DNA of 52,163 bases from an uncultured Thalassolituus sp. (GTDB taxonomy: Bacteria > Pseudomonadota > Gammaproteobacteria > Pseudomonadales > Oceanobacteraceae). Below the pieces are notes generated by a model. The model searched no databases. It saw only the letters and a list, made by a program, of their open reading frames with translations, and had not been told where the DNA came from. Below are positions 25,932 to 34,883 of the stretch, piece by piece (the first letter of the stretch is position 1; each line of letters begins with the position of its first letter). Location: assembly GCA_913061435.1 (NCBI GenBank), contig CAJXUK010000019.1, positions 1 to 52,163 of the forward strand. The letters are read 5' to 3'. Both the position numbers and the translations under genes were made by a program.

Positions 25932-26942
25932 CTAAATCTGATCAACCAAACCAACGACTCGCATTAATTCAGCGGTTCGATTGGCATAACCCCATTCGTT
26001 ATCGTACCAAGCATAGATTTTCACTTGAGTACCATTAATCACCATGGTCGACAGCGCATCAATAATGCTGGAACGTGGATCTGTTTTGTAATCGATAGAA
26101 ACCAGCGGACGTTCTTCATAACCCAAAATATTTTTCAGCTCGTTTTCAGAGGCGTGTTTAAAAAATGCGTTCACTTCTTCGGCGGTTGTTGGGCGCTCGA
26201 CTTCAAATACACAATCGGTAAGCGATGCATTTGATAGCGGCACACGCACCGCATGGCCGTTTAATTTTCCTTTTAGCTCCGGGAAAATATGGGTAATCGC
26301 AGTGGCTGAACCGGTAGTCGTTGGAATCAAACTGGCGCCACACGAACGTGCACGGCGTAAATCTTTGTGGGGAGCATCCAAAATAGTTTGGGTATTGGTG
26401 ATGCTATGAATCGTCGTCATCGAGCCGTGTTTAATGCCCAGTTTTTCATGAATCACTTTGACCACAGGCGCTAGGCAATTGGTGGTGCACGATGCCGCTG
26501 TTACGATGGAATGCTCATCTTTGTTATAAAGATCATCGTTCACCCCCATAACCACATTTAAAACACCGTCTTCTTTTACCGGAGCGGTAACAACAACTCG
26601 TTTAACGCCTTGATCTAAATAGGCTTGTAATAGCGCGGTTGAATTCATTTTACCGCTGGCTTCAATCACAATATCGCAGCCCGACCAATCGGTATCGGCA
26701 ATGTCTTTATTTTGCGTGCAGCGAATACGTTGCTTGCCAATAACAATGTCAGAACCATCAGCAGTCGCATCGTGGCTCCAGCGACCATGCACAGAATCGA
26801 AGGTTAGCAAATGAGCAAGGGTAGTCGCATCACCCGCAACATCATTCACTTGAACAAACTCGAACTCGGGCCAATCAAACGCCGCACGAAATGTTAAACG
26901 CCCCATGCGACCAAAGCCATTAATGCCTACTTTAATTGTCAT
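25932..26942 (-). CDS. ArsJ-associated glyceraldehyde-3-phosphate dehydrogenase
   Basis: 336 residues, NAD-binding start [16 protein letters not shown] and catalytic Cys in [11 protein letters not shown] with the partner His in SITNTQ-H context. In arsenate-resistance operons this enzyme uses arsenate in place of phosphate and makes 1-arseno-3-phosphoglycerate for ArsJ. It is unlikely to be the glycolytic copy, because it lies in a tight minus-strand set with arsR, a permease, a thioredoxin-like gene and arsJ. The GAGG ribosome site is 6 bases from the start. Confidence 0.94.
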   Translation of the reverse strand: MTIKVGINGFGRMGRLTFRAAFDWPEFEFVQVNDVAGDATTLAHLLTFDSVHGRWSHDATADGSDIVIGKQRIRCTQNKDIADTDWSGCDIVIEASGKMNSTALLQAYLDQGVKRVVVTAPVKEDGVLNVVMGVNDDLYNKDEHSIVTAASCTTNCLAPVVKVIHEKLGIKHGSMTTIHSITNTQTILDAPHKDLRRARSCGASLIPTTTGSATAITHIFPELKGKLNGHAVRVPLSNASLTDCVFEVERPTTAEEVNAFFKHASENELKNILGYEERPLVSIDYKTDPRSSIIDALSTMVINGTQVKIYAWYDNEWGYANRTAELMRVVGLVDQI

Positions 26943-26956
26943 AAAAACCTCAATTC

Positions 26957-26990
26957 TTTATTTTGAAAGCCATTTTATTTTGAAAGCCAT
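26957..26990. repeat. 17-bp tandem duplication at the thioredoxin-like stop codon
   Basis: Two perfect adjacent copies of a 17-bp unit (26957-26973 and 26974-26990) span the stop codon of the small thioredoxin-like gene. The extra copy lies just after the stop, so the protein is unaffected. Confidence 0.85.
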
Positions 26991-27211
26991 TCAATAATTT
27001 GATCGGTATGCGGCATAGAACCGGAGTGAACCAGTTGTTCGTCAATCACAACCCCAGGGGTGCTCATAACGTTATAAGACATAATAACTTGTAAATCGGT
27101 CTCTTTTGTTACCGTCACTTCAACCCCTTGCTCGAGGGCAATTCTCTCGATTGACTCAGCGGTTTTAGTGCATTTTTTACAGCCACTGCCTAATACTTTT
27201 ATGTGTTTCAT
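26975..27211 (-). CDS. Small thioredoxin-like protein (arsenic operon)
   Basis: 78 residues, a minimal thioredoxin fold of the redox-active-disulfide-2 type. The motif GSGCKKC supplies the CxxC pair and MSTPGVVID the cis-Pro. Cytoplasmic. Members are common in arsenic operons, next to ArsP/DUF318-like permeases, and may reduce arsenicals or the permease cysteines. It lies between the permease and GAPDH genes in the same direction. Confidence 0.88.
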   Translation of the reverse strand: MKHIKVLGSGCKKCTKTAESIERIALEQGVEVTVTKETDLQVIMSYNVMSTPGVVIDEQLVHSGSMPHTDQIIEWLSK

Positions 27212-27235
27212 AAATTACTACACCTATATTTCTAT

Positions 27236-28267
27236 TTATAAGAAAGAAGAAAATGCGTTAAATATCCAGCCAACTATTGTGAAAGAAACTAATAGAAGCA
27301 AGAAAACCGTGGCTAATAACTTCCACTGCATCACTTGTTTTAGCAGGATAAATTCTGGGAAACTGGCGGCAACGGTACTCATGCAAAATGCGAGGGTTGT
27401 ACCAATCGGCAAACCGTTATTAATTAGGCTTTCCATAATTGGAATAACCCCAGTGGCATTTGAATACAGAGGAATACCTAACAGAACAGCCGCCGGAACC
27501 GACCACCATTGGCCGTCACCTAAGTGCTGTTCGATCCAACCGTCGGGAACAAAACCGTGTAGTGCTGCGCCCGCGCCAACGCCAATAATGACCCACTTCC
27601 ACACTCGGCCAAAAATTTCTAAGGACTCTTCTTTTGCAAATTCATGGCGCTCAGCAAATGACATTTTAGGATTTTCTTGAGAGTCACTTATTGAGTTACT
27701 TATCGTGCTATGTGTCGTGCTGTCTGAAACAGCGTTTTTCTTTTGACCATCGGCCAGTGCTTTCGCTGCGAACGATTGCAACCAGCGCTCCGCTTTAATT
27801 GCATCAAGAAACCAGCCACCTAAAATCCCAACGGTCATTCCGACCACCACATAAAGCAGTGTGAACTGCCAGCCGAGTAAACTCATTAACAATAAAATCG
27901 CGACTTCATTAATCAGTGGGGAAGTGAGAAGAAAAGACATGGTAATGCCAACGGGAATACCCGCAGAGGTAAAGCCCAGAAACACAGGAATGCTAGAACA
28001 AGAACAAAAAGGGGTAATCGCACCAAAACCAGAGCCTAGCAGGTAGCCAATACCACGATTTTTACCCGCTAAATAATCGCGAACACGTTCTACATTGAGA
28101 GAAGCTCTTAAAAGAGCAATCGCGTAAATCATAACCAGTAGCAAGGCGTAAATTTTACTGACATCTTCAATAAAAAAATGTACCGAACTGCCGAGTTTAG
28201 AATCGGGTGACAGGTTGAATACGGAATAGGCTAGCCAGTCGGCAAATTGCGTAAAAATTTCAAACAT
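27236..28267 (-). CDS. ArsP/DUF318-like membrane permease
   Basis: About 343 residues from ATG 28267, chosen because GGAGC stands 9 bases upstream; a TTG at 28300 is less likely. About eight membrane helices in two blocks are separated by a charged cytoplasmic loop near residues 170-220. The block one motif TPFCSCSSIPVFLGF holds the conserved Cys pair, followed by LLTSPLINE. The family includes ArsP, which exports trivalent organoarsenicals, and related permeases of uncertain substrate. Its place after arsR supports an arsenic role. Confidence 0.85.
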   Translation of the reverse strand: MFEIFTQFADWLAYSVFNLSPDSKLGSSVHFFIEDVSKIYALLLVMIYAIALLRASLNVERVRDYLAGKNRGIGYLLGSGFGAITPFCSCSSIPVFLGFTSAGIPVGITMSFLLTSPLINEVAILLLMSLLGWQFTLLYVVVGMTVGILGGWFLDAIKAERWLQSFAAKALADGQKKNAVSDSTTHSTISNSISDSQENPKMSFAERHEFAKEESLEIFGRVWKWVIIGVGAGAALHGFVPDGWIEQHLGDGQWWSVPAAVLLGIPLYSNATGVIPIMESLINNGLPIGTTLAFCMSTVAASFPEFILLKQVMQWKLLATVFLLLLVSFTIVGWIFNAFSSFL

Positions 28268-28306
28268 TAGGCCGCTCCAAAAAAATGCCTTCTCTAACAA
28301 TAGTGC

Positions 28307-28654
28307 CTAAGCACAACAAGAACGTACACGCTCAGGTCTGTCGCCCATCTTATTAAGACGGATTAAATTATTTGAAATAAACTCGGAATTGGCTGTTAGC
28401 GTTGCAGATAGAATACTAATAGCCCAGTCAGCTAGTTCGGTATTGATGCTGTAAAAAACCCACTGACCCTGACGCTTATCGGTGAGCAAGCCACAATTGC
28501 GTAATTGAGCGAGGTGACGAGAAATTTTAGGCTGGCTTTCATCCAGCGCTTGCATGAGTTCGCATACACACAGTTCTTGCTGATCCATAATCAACAATAA
28601 GCAGCGTAATCGCGTTTCATCGGCAAGGCATTTATAAAATTGTACAGGAGACAT
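28307..28654 (-). CDS. arsR: ArsR-family arsenic-responsive repressor
   Basis: About 115 residues from ATG 28654; an upstream in-frame ATG at 28678 lies inside the operator and is less likely. Winged-helix repressor of the SmtB/ArsR family. The metalloid-binding motif ELCVCEL gives the As(III) Cys pair, followed by the recognition helix SQPKISRHLAQLR. An additional C-terminal Cys pair (RSCCA) is present. Arsenite binding should release it from the palindrome at 28671-28706 and open the operon arsR-permease-thioredoxin-GAPDH-arsJ. Confidence 0.92.
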   Translation of the reverse strand: MSPVQFYKCLADETRLRCLLLIMDQQELCVCELMQALDESQPKISRHLAQLRNCGLLTDKRQGQWVFYSINTELADWAISILSATLTANSEFISNNLIRLNKMGDRPERVRSCCA

Positions 28655-28670
28655 GGAAATATATATCCGA

Positions 28671-28706
28671 TTTTTCATATATATGGATAAAACTATATAT
28701 GAAAAA
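28671..28706 (-). promoter_or_regulatory. ArsR operator and promoter
   Basis: Perfect 13-bp arms TTTTTCATATATA and TATATATGAAAAA separated by 10 bases, directly before arsR. On the minus strand a -35 TTGCCA (28714-28719), a 16-bp spacer and -10 TATAGT (28692-28697) place the promoter inside the dyad, so a bound repressor would block polymerase. Typical of an autoregulated ArsR box. Confidence 0.75.
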
Positions 28707-28763
28707 CCAGATATGGCAAATAATAATGTTAAAAATCACTATTTGCCTTAGGTGGAACTCGGA

Positions 28764-30565
28764 TCAAGCCTGTTTTAGATAATAGCGGCGGTCATGCTCT
28801 TGCTGGCGTGCGGTACTGAAAGCACTCACTCGTTTTAAATAACCAATCACCCGAGTGCCGTGATCAATATTGGCACTGTTACAACTTGGGCACTGATAGA
28901 GAGTGCGCTTATCAATGGTTTCGCATTCATTACAGATTGTAATTTTTACGTTAATGCAAAAATAGTTACAGCCGGTTTTGGCCGCGATTTTGTAAAGTTG
29001 CAAATACTGCTCTGTGGATAAGGTTTCATCTAAGTTGAGATGAAGCGCTGATCCCCCATCTAAATATTCAATCATTTCGCTGCCGTGCATAGAGAATTTG
29101 TCAATCGCATTACAGGTTTCATCCTCAACGATGTAAAAATAGCTGTTGTAACAATCACGTCTTACGTCATAGCCGTCAGCACGATCCCACTTAGCATTTT
29201 TAACCCCTAGGTTTTCTGCCGGTACAAATTCGGTATTAAACAAATAGCCGGTATTCTTTTTGGCAATTTTATTTTCGTCATAAATAATTCTTAGCTGGCT
29301 GCTAACAAAATCTTTATATGCTTGGTTGTTATTAGCGGTTAGGCCTAAGCTTTCAGCGGCTTCAGCCATGCCGTTAATCCCGATGGTTAAGAATTGTTTT
29401 TTCAGGCTGATATAACCCGCATCGTAAACCGGCAGCATGCCTTGTTTTTGATAATCTTCCATAATAGAGCGATAAGCGATTTGATATTTTTGTACTTTTC
29501 TTACCATAGCGCCAAGGTCATCTTTATTTTGTATAAGACGATTCATATTAATGGTAATCACATTAATTGAACCGGTGGCGATGCCGCCAGCGCCTAAGGT
29601 ATAAGAGAAAGTATTATCGCTAATCTCATTGCGCAAACGGCAGCACGATGCCAGTGAGTCGGCGTTGTCCGATAAGTAACTGAAAAAACTATTGCCTTTA
29701 GCCAATTGCTCAGAGCAGAACTCGGCACTTTGCATTCACCGTTATGGGTAAGCATGGCGGCAGTCACAACAGGGAAGGTCAATACCGCTTTTTTACGTTC
29801 TTCATTAAACCACTCCATAAAAAAGTGCTGCAGCTGGTCAATGTTTTCCCACTCGGGCTTGATGAACTCTTGCTGATCTAGGGGCGCTTTAGGATTGGTT
29901 GGTGGAAATACAAACTCGCCAAACATCGATTCAAAATAATACTGATCGTATAAAGAAATATTCCAAAAAACACTTTGATAACCGCGCGCGGCCGCAGGCT
30001 GGTTTAAAGCGTAAACAACATGCTGCAAATGGTTAGCAATTTTTTCAGGGTGGTCTTGTAAATAATTATTGCCGTAATCAATACGCGCAAAATGATCGAA
30101 GTAGGTTAAAAATTCAACCGTGGCAATCGCTCCGGCAAACTGTGCGCTAATTGCAAATACCAGGTTTACAAATGAGCCACAGAAAGATTCTAAATGCTTG
30201 GGCGCTTTTGATTCGCCACCCAGTTGCGTTAACCCTTCTAATAAAAATGGGTACATGGTAATCGATGCGCAATACGGTTTCAGGCTGGTTTCGTCATGTA
30301 CATAAATTTCATGATCTTGTATTTGGCGCAAATATTCTTGCGCTAACTCTTCACCAAATAGGTCTTTAATTCTGTTGGATACCGCGCTGCGGTTAATTTG
30401 AATAACCGCATCTTTCATTAATTCGGCTTCTAGCGTTGCAATATTTTTATGGGTAACGTTGGCATTGGCATCAAACTTTGACGCTTCTGCTGCGTTGTTT
30501 GATCGAATGTATTGATCAATAAAATTAAGTTTAGTATTAATTTGATCTTGATTAAGCTGCAACAT
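28764..30565 (-). pseudogene. nrdD: Anaerobic ribonucleoside-triphosphate reductase NrdD, frameshifted
   Basis: A full class III reductase of about 600 residues broken near 29733. The N-terminal part starts at ATG 30565 (AGGA 8 bases ahead) and reads in frame to FPVVTAAMLTHNGECK. The C-terminal part continues one base out of frame as SAEFCSEQLAKGNSFF. Adding one A to the AAA run restores the join. The rest is intact: two zinc Cys pairs (ICNEC, QCPSC) and the glycyl-radical motif RVIGYL near the end. NrdD makes dNTPs without oxygen. The break may be a true mutation, a sequencing error or, less likely, programmed slippage. Confidence 0.88.
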
Positions 30566-31067
30566 GGTAAGCATCCTTGTTTGTGTGAGAGCTGTTTGTT
30601 TGGAAAAGAAAGGTTTGGTCTTCGGCCAATTGGCCATCGACTACGCGATAAAAGCGCTGATTAGTGTCTTGATTTGATAGCCCGCCCAGAGCAGTGCGCC
30701 AAGGGCCGAGTTTTACAAAATCAAGGTGTGGCAGAAGGTGGCGCGAGACGTTATTTAAGCCGCTGTATAAGTAGGATTTCAAACCCCGTTTTTGCACTTC
30801 AATCAGTAATAATTGCAACTCTAACGGCAGCCATTCACCACCAAACATGACCACTGCTGTTACCAGACCTTCGTACTGATCTAGGTATTGTTGAAAGCGT
30901 ATCAGAGACAGCGGCTCGCCACCTGAATTTTCCCATAATTCAGGGCTATGACAGCCTTCGCAGCGCAGCGGACAGCCATAAAAACTGAAGCATAAGGCGA
31001 TATCCCCAGGGCATTCTTGGAATACAACGTGGGGTAAATCACTGCGTAATGAGTTTGGGCTTTGCAT
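30552..31067 (-). CDS. nrdG: Anaerobic ribonucleotide reductase activating protein NrdG
   Basis: About 171 residues from ATG 31067. Radical SAM enzyme whose 4Fe-4S cluster is bound by CPLRCEGC (CxxxCxxC). It uses S-adenosylmethionine to place the glycyl radical on NrdD. The nrdG-first order is less common than nrdD-nrdG; the two overlap by 14 bases. A longer reading from 31109 would run through the NrdR-like boxes, so the shorter start is preferred. Regulation by FNR and NrdR is indicated upstream. Confidence 0.92.
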   Translation of the reverse strand: MQSPNSLRSDLPHVVFQECPGDIALCFSFYGCPLRCEGCHSPELWENSGGEPLSLIRFQQYLDQYEGLVTAVVMFGGEWLPLELQLLLIEVQKRGLKSYLYSGLNNVSRHLLPHLDFVKLGPWRTALGGLSNQDTNQRFYRVVDGQLAEDQTFLFQTNSSHTNKDAYHVAA

Positions 31068-31074
31068 CTTTAAT

Positions 31075-31121
31075 ATCCCATATATGGTGTATTGTTTTAC
31101 TGTTGGCACAATATATGGTGT
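31075..31121 (-). promoter_or_regulatory. Two NrdR-like boxes upstream of nrdG
   Basis: Two 16-bp sites sharing ATATATGGTGT (31075-31090 and 31106-31121) stand exactly 31 bp apart, three helical turns. They resemble the NrdR consensus ACACTATATATAGTGT, and the 31-32 bp offset is the usual NrdR arrangement. NrdR represses ribonucleotide reductase operons according to dATP/ATP level. Confidence 0.75.
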
Positions 31122-31148
31122 TTATTGTTTTTTTGCTACGCGATTATA

Positions 31149-31162
31149 TTGATGTGCATCAA
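31149..31162 (-). promoter_or_regulatory. FNR/Anr box upstream of nrdGD
   Basis: TTGATGTGCATCAA, a perfect TTGAT-N4-ATCAA FNR/Anr site, 82 bases upstream of the nrdG start. It would switch nrdGD on when oxygen falls. The NrdR-like boxes lie between it and the gene. Confidence 0.85.
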
Positions 31163-31239
31163 GCTTTGATGCTATGAGTCGGCCCAATAAATGCTAACAA
31201 ATAGCCATAAATGTTAACGGTTTGTTGTGTGATGACTGC

Positions 31240-31974
31240 TCAAATAATTTTGAGCAGTAAGGTGATACCCGTTATTCCAAGAAGGACTCTGCAGCTAAGT
31301 GCAAACGTGGCTTCACTAAGGCGAGATTGAATTTTATGGCCGAGAAATACGCCCAAAACGGCAATAGGTAATAGCAATACATTCAAAATTAAAAAGTCTT
31401 TATGCCATACATTATTCATGGTGTATGGAATCAGTTTAATCACATTCATCATGGCAAAAAATACCGCCGCTTGCGCCAACCATACTTTTTTACTGATACC
31501 TTTTGATAAAAAATAAATACTGATCGGCGGGCCCCCTGCGTGCAGTAATGTACTACTAACCCCAGACAATGTTCCCCAGATATAAGCCGCGCCGGGCAAC
31601 TTACCTAAAAGTGGCGTTAGCTGCTGCCAGCTGGCAAACAAAATACAAAAAATCGCTAAGATCCATTGCAAGGTCGTTGACGATAGCGAACCCATAGCAG
31701 AACCGGCTAGCGTTATGCCTACCAGCGCCGCAAGCATGATGGATTTAAGCTCGCGTAGATTAATCGACTGCCAATATAAACGAACGGTTTTAGCGTCCAT
31801 TATTAACAACAGCGGCAACATAATCGCCGCCGCATGTTGTACGGGCATAACCAAAGAAAGTAATGGCACCGCCACCACTCCGGCACCACCGGCAAAACCT
31901 GATTTGGATATGCCGGTGAGTAGTACTCCAGTAATTGCGAGTAGCCAAAAAAGTGGGCTATCAAAAGCGACCAT
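31240..31974 (-). CDS. TauE/SafE-family sulfite/organosulfonate exporter-like permease
   Basis: 244 residues with about seven to eight membrane helices. The family hallmarks are FAGGAGVVAVPLLSLVMP near residue 26 and its second half-repeat YIWGTLSGVSSTLLHAGGPP. Inner-membrane anion exporter by family; substrate unknown. GGAG lies 8 bases before the start. It follows the pirin at 31989 by 14 bases and is likely co-transcribed with it. A 9-bp hairpin overlaps its stop codon (31236-31257) but lacks a T tract. Confidence 0.88.
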   Translation of the reverse strand: MVAFDSPLFWLLAITGVLLTGISKSGFAGGAGVVAVPLLSLVMPVQHAAAIMLPLLLIMDAKTVRLYWQSINLRELKSIMLAALVGITLAGSAMGSLSSTTLQWILAIFCILFASWQQLTPLLGKLPGAAYIWGTLSGVSSTLLHAGGPPISIYFLSKGISKKVWLAQAAVFFAMMNVIKLIPYTMNNVWHKDFLILNVLLLPIAVLGVFLGHKIQSRLSEATFALSCRVLLGITGITLLLKII

Positions 31975-31988
31975 GAACTTTCTCCGTG

Positions 31989-32687
31989 CTAGTTATTTTT
32001 AACGGGCGGCAAATCAAACCAAAGTGCGGTTAAGTCTGTCATCGCGCTTACGTTAAGCTGTTCTTGTACTGCGCCCAAGGCATCACCTGGATTGACAGCG
32101 TTGTTGTTTACATCGGCTTTGCCGCTAATGACGTGCAAGTAACCGGGGCGTTTTTGGGTATCCAGATCAATCTCTTCACCCGATTTAAGCTGCAGTCTGT
32201 AAATGCTGGCATCTTGCTGCATTGACAGCGAACCTTCACGACCGTCTGGTGTGACTAAGGGTGTTAGCGGACCATTTTGTACGACCTTCTTTTGTTCATA
32301 ACTTGGCTTGATGCCCATTTTGTTGGGTTGAATCCAAATCTGCAAAAAGCGTAAGTCGTCGGTTTTAGAATGGTTAAACTCTGAGTGAGTCACACCTGTA
32401 CCGGCACTCATGCGTTGAATGTCACCCGCTGGAACAATGTACTGCTTGCCCATGCTGTCTTTGTGTTCAATAGCGCCTTCAAGTACGTAAGAAATAATTT
32501 CCATATCGCGATGACCGTGAGTATCAAAACCCGCGCCGCCAATCACTAGATCGTCATTAATAACACGCAGTGCAGAAACACCCATGTGGTTAGCATCGTA
32601 ATAGTTACCAAACGAAAAAGAGTGTTTGCTGTTTAACCAACCAAAATTAGCACGGCCACGTTCATCTGAGTTTCTGAAATAAAACAT
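31989..32687 (-). CDS. Pirin family protein (YhhW-like)
   Basis: 232 residues, bicupin with an iron site. The N-terminal cupin has THGHRDMEIISYVLEG and GTGVTHSEFNH, which give the His/His/His/Glu ligands of quercetinase-like pirins such as E. coli YhhW. Cytoplasmic. Substrate in the cell is unknown; some members cleave flavonols. AGGAAA lies 7 bases before the ATG. It leads a two-gene unit with the TauE-like exporter, and a 31-bp palindrome stands 111 bases upstream. Confidence 0.9.
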   Translation of the reverse strand: MFYFRNSDERGRANFGWLNSKHSFSFGNYYDANHMGVSALRVINDDLVIGGAGFDTHGHRDMEIISYVLEGAIEHKDSMGKQYIVPAGDIQRMSAGTGVTHSEFNHSKTDDLRFLQIWIQPNKMGIKPSYEQKKVVQNGPLTPLVTPDGREGSLSMQQDASIYRLQLKSGEEIDLDTQKRPGYLHVISGKADVNNNAVNPGDALGAVQEQLNVSAMTDLTALWFDLPPVKNN

Positions 32688-32797
32688 AATAATTTCCTCA
32701 TCGGTAAAGCGATTTATTGTTCAAGGCTAATCAGTAGCGCTTGTGAATAAATTCATAGTATCGAGCTTGTAACCGAATAAAAATCTCATATTTTGGT

Positions 32798-32828
32798 GCA
32801 ACTTATTCTAAATTTTAGAATAAGTTGC
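32798..32828. promoter_or_regulatory. 31-bp palindrome with LysR-type core upstream of the first pirin
   Basis: A perfect 15-bp dyad around one central base. The core ATTCTAAATTTTAGAAT contains TTCTA-N5-TAGAA (32806-32820), a T-N11-A LysR-type box. The same outer 17-bp frame recurs at 34782-34798 before the second pirin. A T run follows on the plus strand, so it might also act as a terminator there, though no plus-strand gene ends here. Confidence 0.65.
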
Positions 32829-32859
32829 TTTTTAGTCGAACCTCAGCCCAGTCAAAGCC

Positions 32860-33759
32860 TTACATGTCGGAGGTTGTCATATCTAAGGTCAGTAATCGCA
32901 GCTCACCCATAAATTCACGTGCGGCTGGGCCAATGCGATCTTTATCTAGATAGTTGAGGTAAAAGCTAACACTGCGACTGCCATCAGTATCTAGGTTAAG
33001 GCGTTTCAGAGTGCCATTGGCCAGTGATTCTGTAATACCGGATACAGGCAACCAAGCGTAGCCTAGGTTTTGTTCAATCAACTCAATCGATGCTCGCATG
33101 TGGCTAACACTCCAGCGTTGCTCAGCGCCCAACCAGCCGGCATCGGCTTTGTTTTGAGTAGCAGAGTCGTGAACAATAATCTGGCGGTAGGACTTTAAAT
33201 TTTCTTTGCTAAGTGCTTGATCTAATTGGTGCAGGGCGTGATCTTTGTGAGCTACTGCTAAAAACTCAATTAAGCATAACTCTTCGTTTAAACCGTTTGG
33301 CATTGGCAGTGGCGATAAGCCAATATCGGCTTTGCCTTCGGTAATGAGTTCGTTGGTGCCGGATAAAACCGTATCAATAATGTCGATATTCACTTGCGGG
33401 AACATCGCCGAGACTTTTTCTAATGCTTGAAAAATAATGCTTTGCGGAAACGCACCATCAACCGCAATGCGCAGTTCTGTTTCAACCCCTAAACTCAGTG
33501 ATTCAGCAACCGCTTCAATGCGGCCAACTTCATCCAGTAGATAATCGGCGCGACGCAAAAGCACCTTGCCGATTTCTGTAATAGAGGTTTTTCGCCCTTC
33601 AACCGCCAGCAATTTAACACCTAAAGAATCTTCCAGTTTATTCACCGCATGATGAATACTGGAGGTGCTTTTATGAATAATACTTGCTGCTTGATTAAAG
33701 CCGCCTTCATCAACGACGGCTTTAAACATGCGCCACTGTTCTAATGTGGTTTTTTGCAA
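32860..33759 (-). CDS. LysR-family transcriptional regulator of the pirin cluster
   Basis: 299 residues. The N-terminal winged helix starts LEQWRMFKAVVDEGGFNQAA and carries the recognition helix TSSIHHAVNKLEDSLG; the effector-binding domain follows from about residue 90. The TTG at 33759 is the only start that keeps the whole helix-turn-helix; AGGA lies about 10 bases ahead. It lies between two pirin genes and is the likely reader of their shared TTCTA-N5-TAGAA box. Effector unknown. Confidence 0.88.
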   Translation of the reverse strand: MQKTTLEQWRMFKAVVDEGGFNQAASIIHKSTSSIHHAVNKLEDSLGVKLLAVEGRKTSITEIGKVLLRRADYLLDEVGRIEAVAESLSLGVETELRIAVDGAFPQSIIFQALEKVSAMFPQVNIDIIDTVLSGTNELITEGKADIGLSPLPMPNGLNEELCLIEFLAVAHKDHALHQLDQALSKENLKSYRQIIVHDSATQNKADAGWLGAEQRWSVSHMRASIELIEQNLGYAWLPVSGITESLANGTLKRLNLDTDGSRSVSFYLNYLDKDRIGPAAREFMGELRLLTLDMTTSDM

Positions 33760-33810
33760 AGGGGATTCATCCTGTTATATGCGTTAATAAACTCACATCA
33801 GTGTATGCAA

Positions 33811-34662
33811 TTATGGCAATGGTGTGAATTCATTATCATCACCTGGGATTTTTGGAAAACGCTGCTCACGCCAGTCGTCTTTTGCTTTTTCGATGCGTTC
33901 ACGATCAAAGCTAACAAAGTTCCATTCAATAAGCGGTACTGCTGGCCATTCTTCGCCACCCAACATGAGTAGTCGGCAATGGCTGGTGGAGTTAATGCAC
34001 TGTTCGTCTTCTAGAATAATTACATCACCCGCTTCATAAGGCGTGCCTTCAATCGTAACGCTGCCGTCTAATACATAAACCATGCATTCTTGGTCGGGAT
34101 TGGGGCGTGAAATTTCTTTTTCTGGTTTTGCCAAAATATCCAAATAGAACATTGGCGAATAGGTTTTAATGGGTGAGGTTAAACCCAATGCTTCCCCTGC
34201 GATTAAGCGAATTAAAACACCGTCGAACATGTGGTGCGGCAAGCTGGCGCGTTTAATATGGGTAAAACTAGGCGATACTTCAGCCATGTTTTTTGGCAGT
34301 GCCATCCAGCATTGCATGCCGTTTAATTTGTGCTGGCCCGATTTTACTTCAATGGTTTCGCGCTCGGAGTGCACAATGCCTTTACCGGCTGTCATCCAGT
34401 TAACATCGCCCGGCTGAATCTCAAGATTGTTACCCAAGCTATCGCGGTGCAATAAGCTGCCTTCCATTAAATAGGTAATGGTGGATAAACCAATGTGTGG
34501 ATGTGGGCGCACATCAATGCCTTCGCCCGCAGTAAAATCGGCAGGCCCCATGTGATCAATAAATACAAAAGGGCCGATCATTCTTTTTGCTGTATTGGGC
34601 AAAATGCGGCGAACGGTAAAGCCATCTAAATCTTTTTCGCGGGTATTTAATAAGTAAGCCAT
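33811..34662 (-). CDS. Pirin family protein (second copy)
   Basis: 283 residues from ATG 34662, chosen because AGGA is 8 bases upstream; the TTG at 34668 is weaker. Longer pirin type with RPHPHIGLSTITYLMEG and GKGIVHSERE giving the metal ligands, plus a full C-terminal cupin ending NEFTPLP. Probably a cytoplasmic dioxygenase or redox sensor; cellular substrate unknown. It lies 51 bases upstream of the LysR gene in the same direction, so the two may share a transcript. The LysR-like box at 34782-34798 is 120 bases upstream. Confidence 0.9.
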   Translation of the reverse strand: MAYLLNTREKDLDGFTVRRILPNTAKRMIGPFVFIDHMGPADFTAGEGIDVRPHPHIGLSTITYLMEGSLLHRDSLGNNLEIQPGDVNWMTAGKGIVHSERETIEVKSGQHKLNGMQCWMALPKNMAEVSPSFTHIKRASLPHHMFDGVLIRLIAGEALGLTSPIKTYSPMFYLDILAKPEKEISRPNPDQECMVYVLDGSVTIEGTPYEAGDVIILEDEQCINSTSHCRLLMLGGEEWPAVPLIEWNFVSFDRERIEKAKDDWREQRFPKIPGDDNEFTPLP

Positions 34663-34781
34663 GATCAAATCCTAAGTGTTGAGTTGTTTATCGGGGCTAA
34701 AAATATAATAGTTAGTTAACAATAGCCGCTATTGTTAACGGTGTTCTAATAATAGGTTGGATGACTTCAATCGATTAGTAA

Positions 34782-34798
34782 ATTCTATAAATTAGAAT
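34782..34798. promoter_or_regulatory. LysR-type box between the second pirin and the LpxR-like gene
   Basis: ATTCTATAAATTAGAAT, a 6-bp dyad with N5 centre, identical to the 32806-32820 site except for the five central bases. It lies in the divergent promoter gap (34663-34883). Confidence 0.6.
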
Positions 34799-34883
34799 GA
34801 ATATGACAGTTTTTTAAAATTTTATTCACATTATTGTTTCAATAAACTGATTTTTTGATTTTTGTGAGTCAATCGAGGTGACC

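Noticed and set aside
29725..29745. Programmed -1 frameshifting in nrdD
   Set aside because: The site lacks an X-XXY-YYZ slippery heptamer and nrdD families are not known to use it; a missing A in a short run is simpler.
31236..31257. Intrinsic terminator at the end of the TauE-like gene
   Set aside because: The 9-bp hairpin has no following T tract on the minus strand, so I did not call it a terminator.
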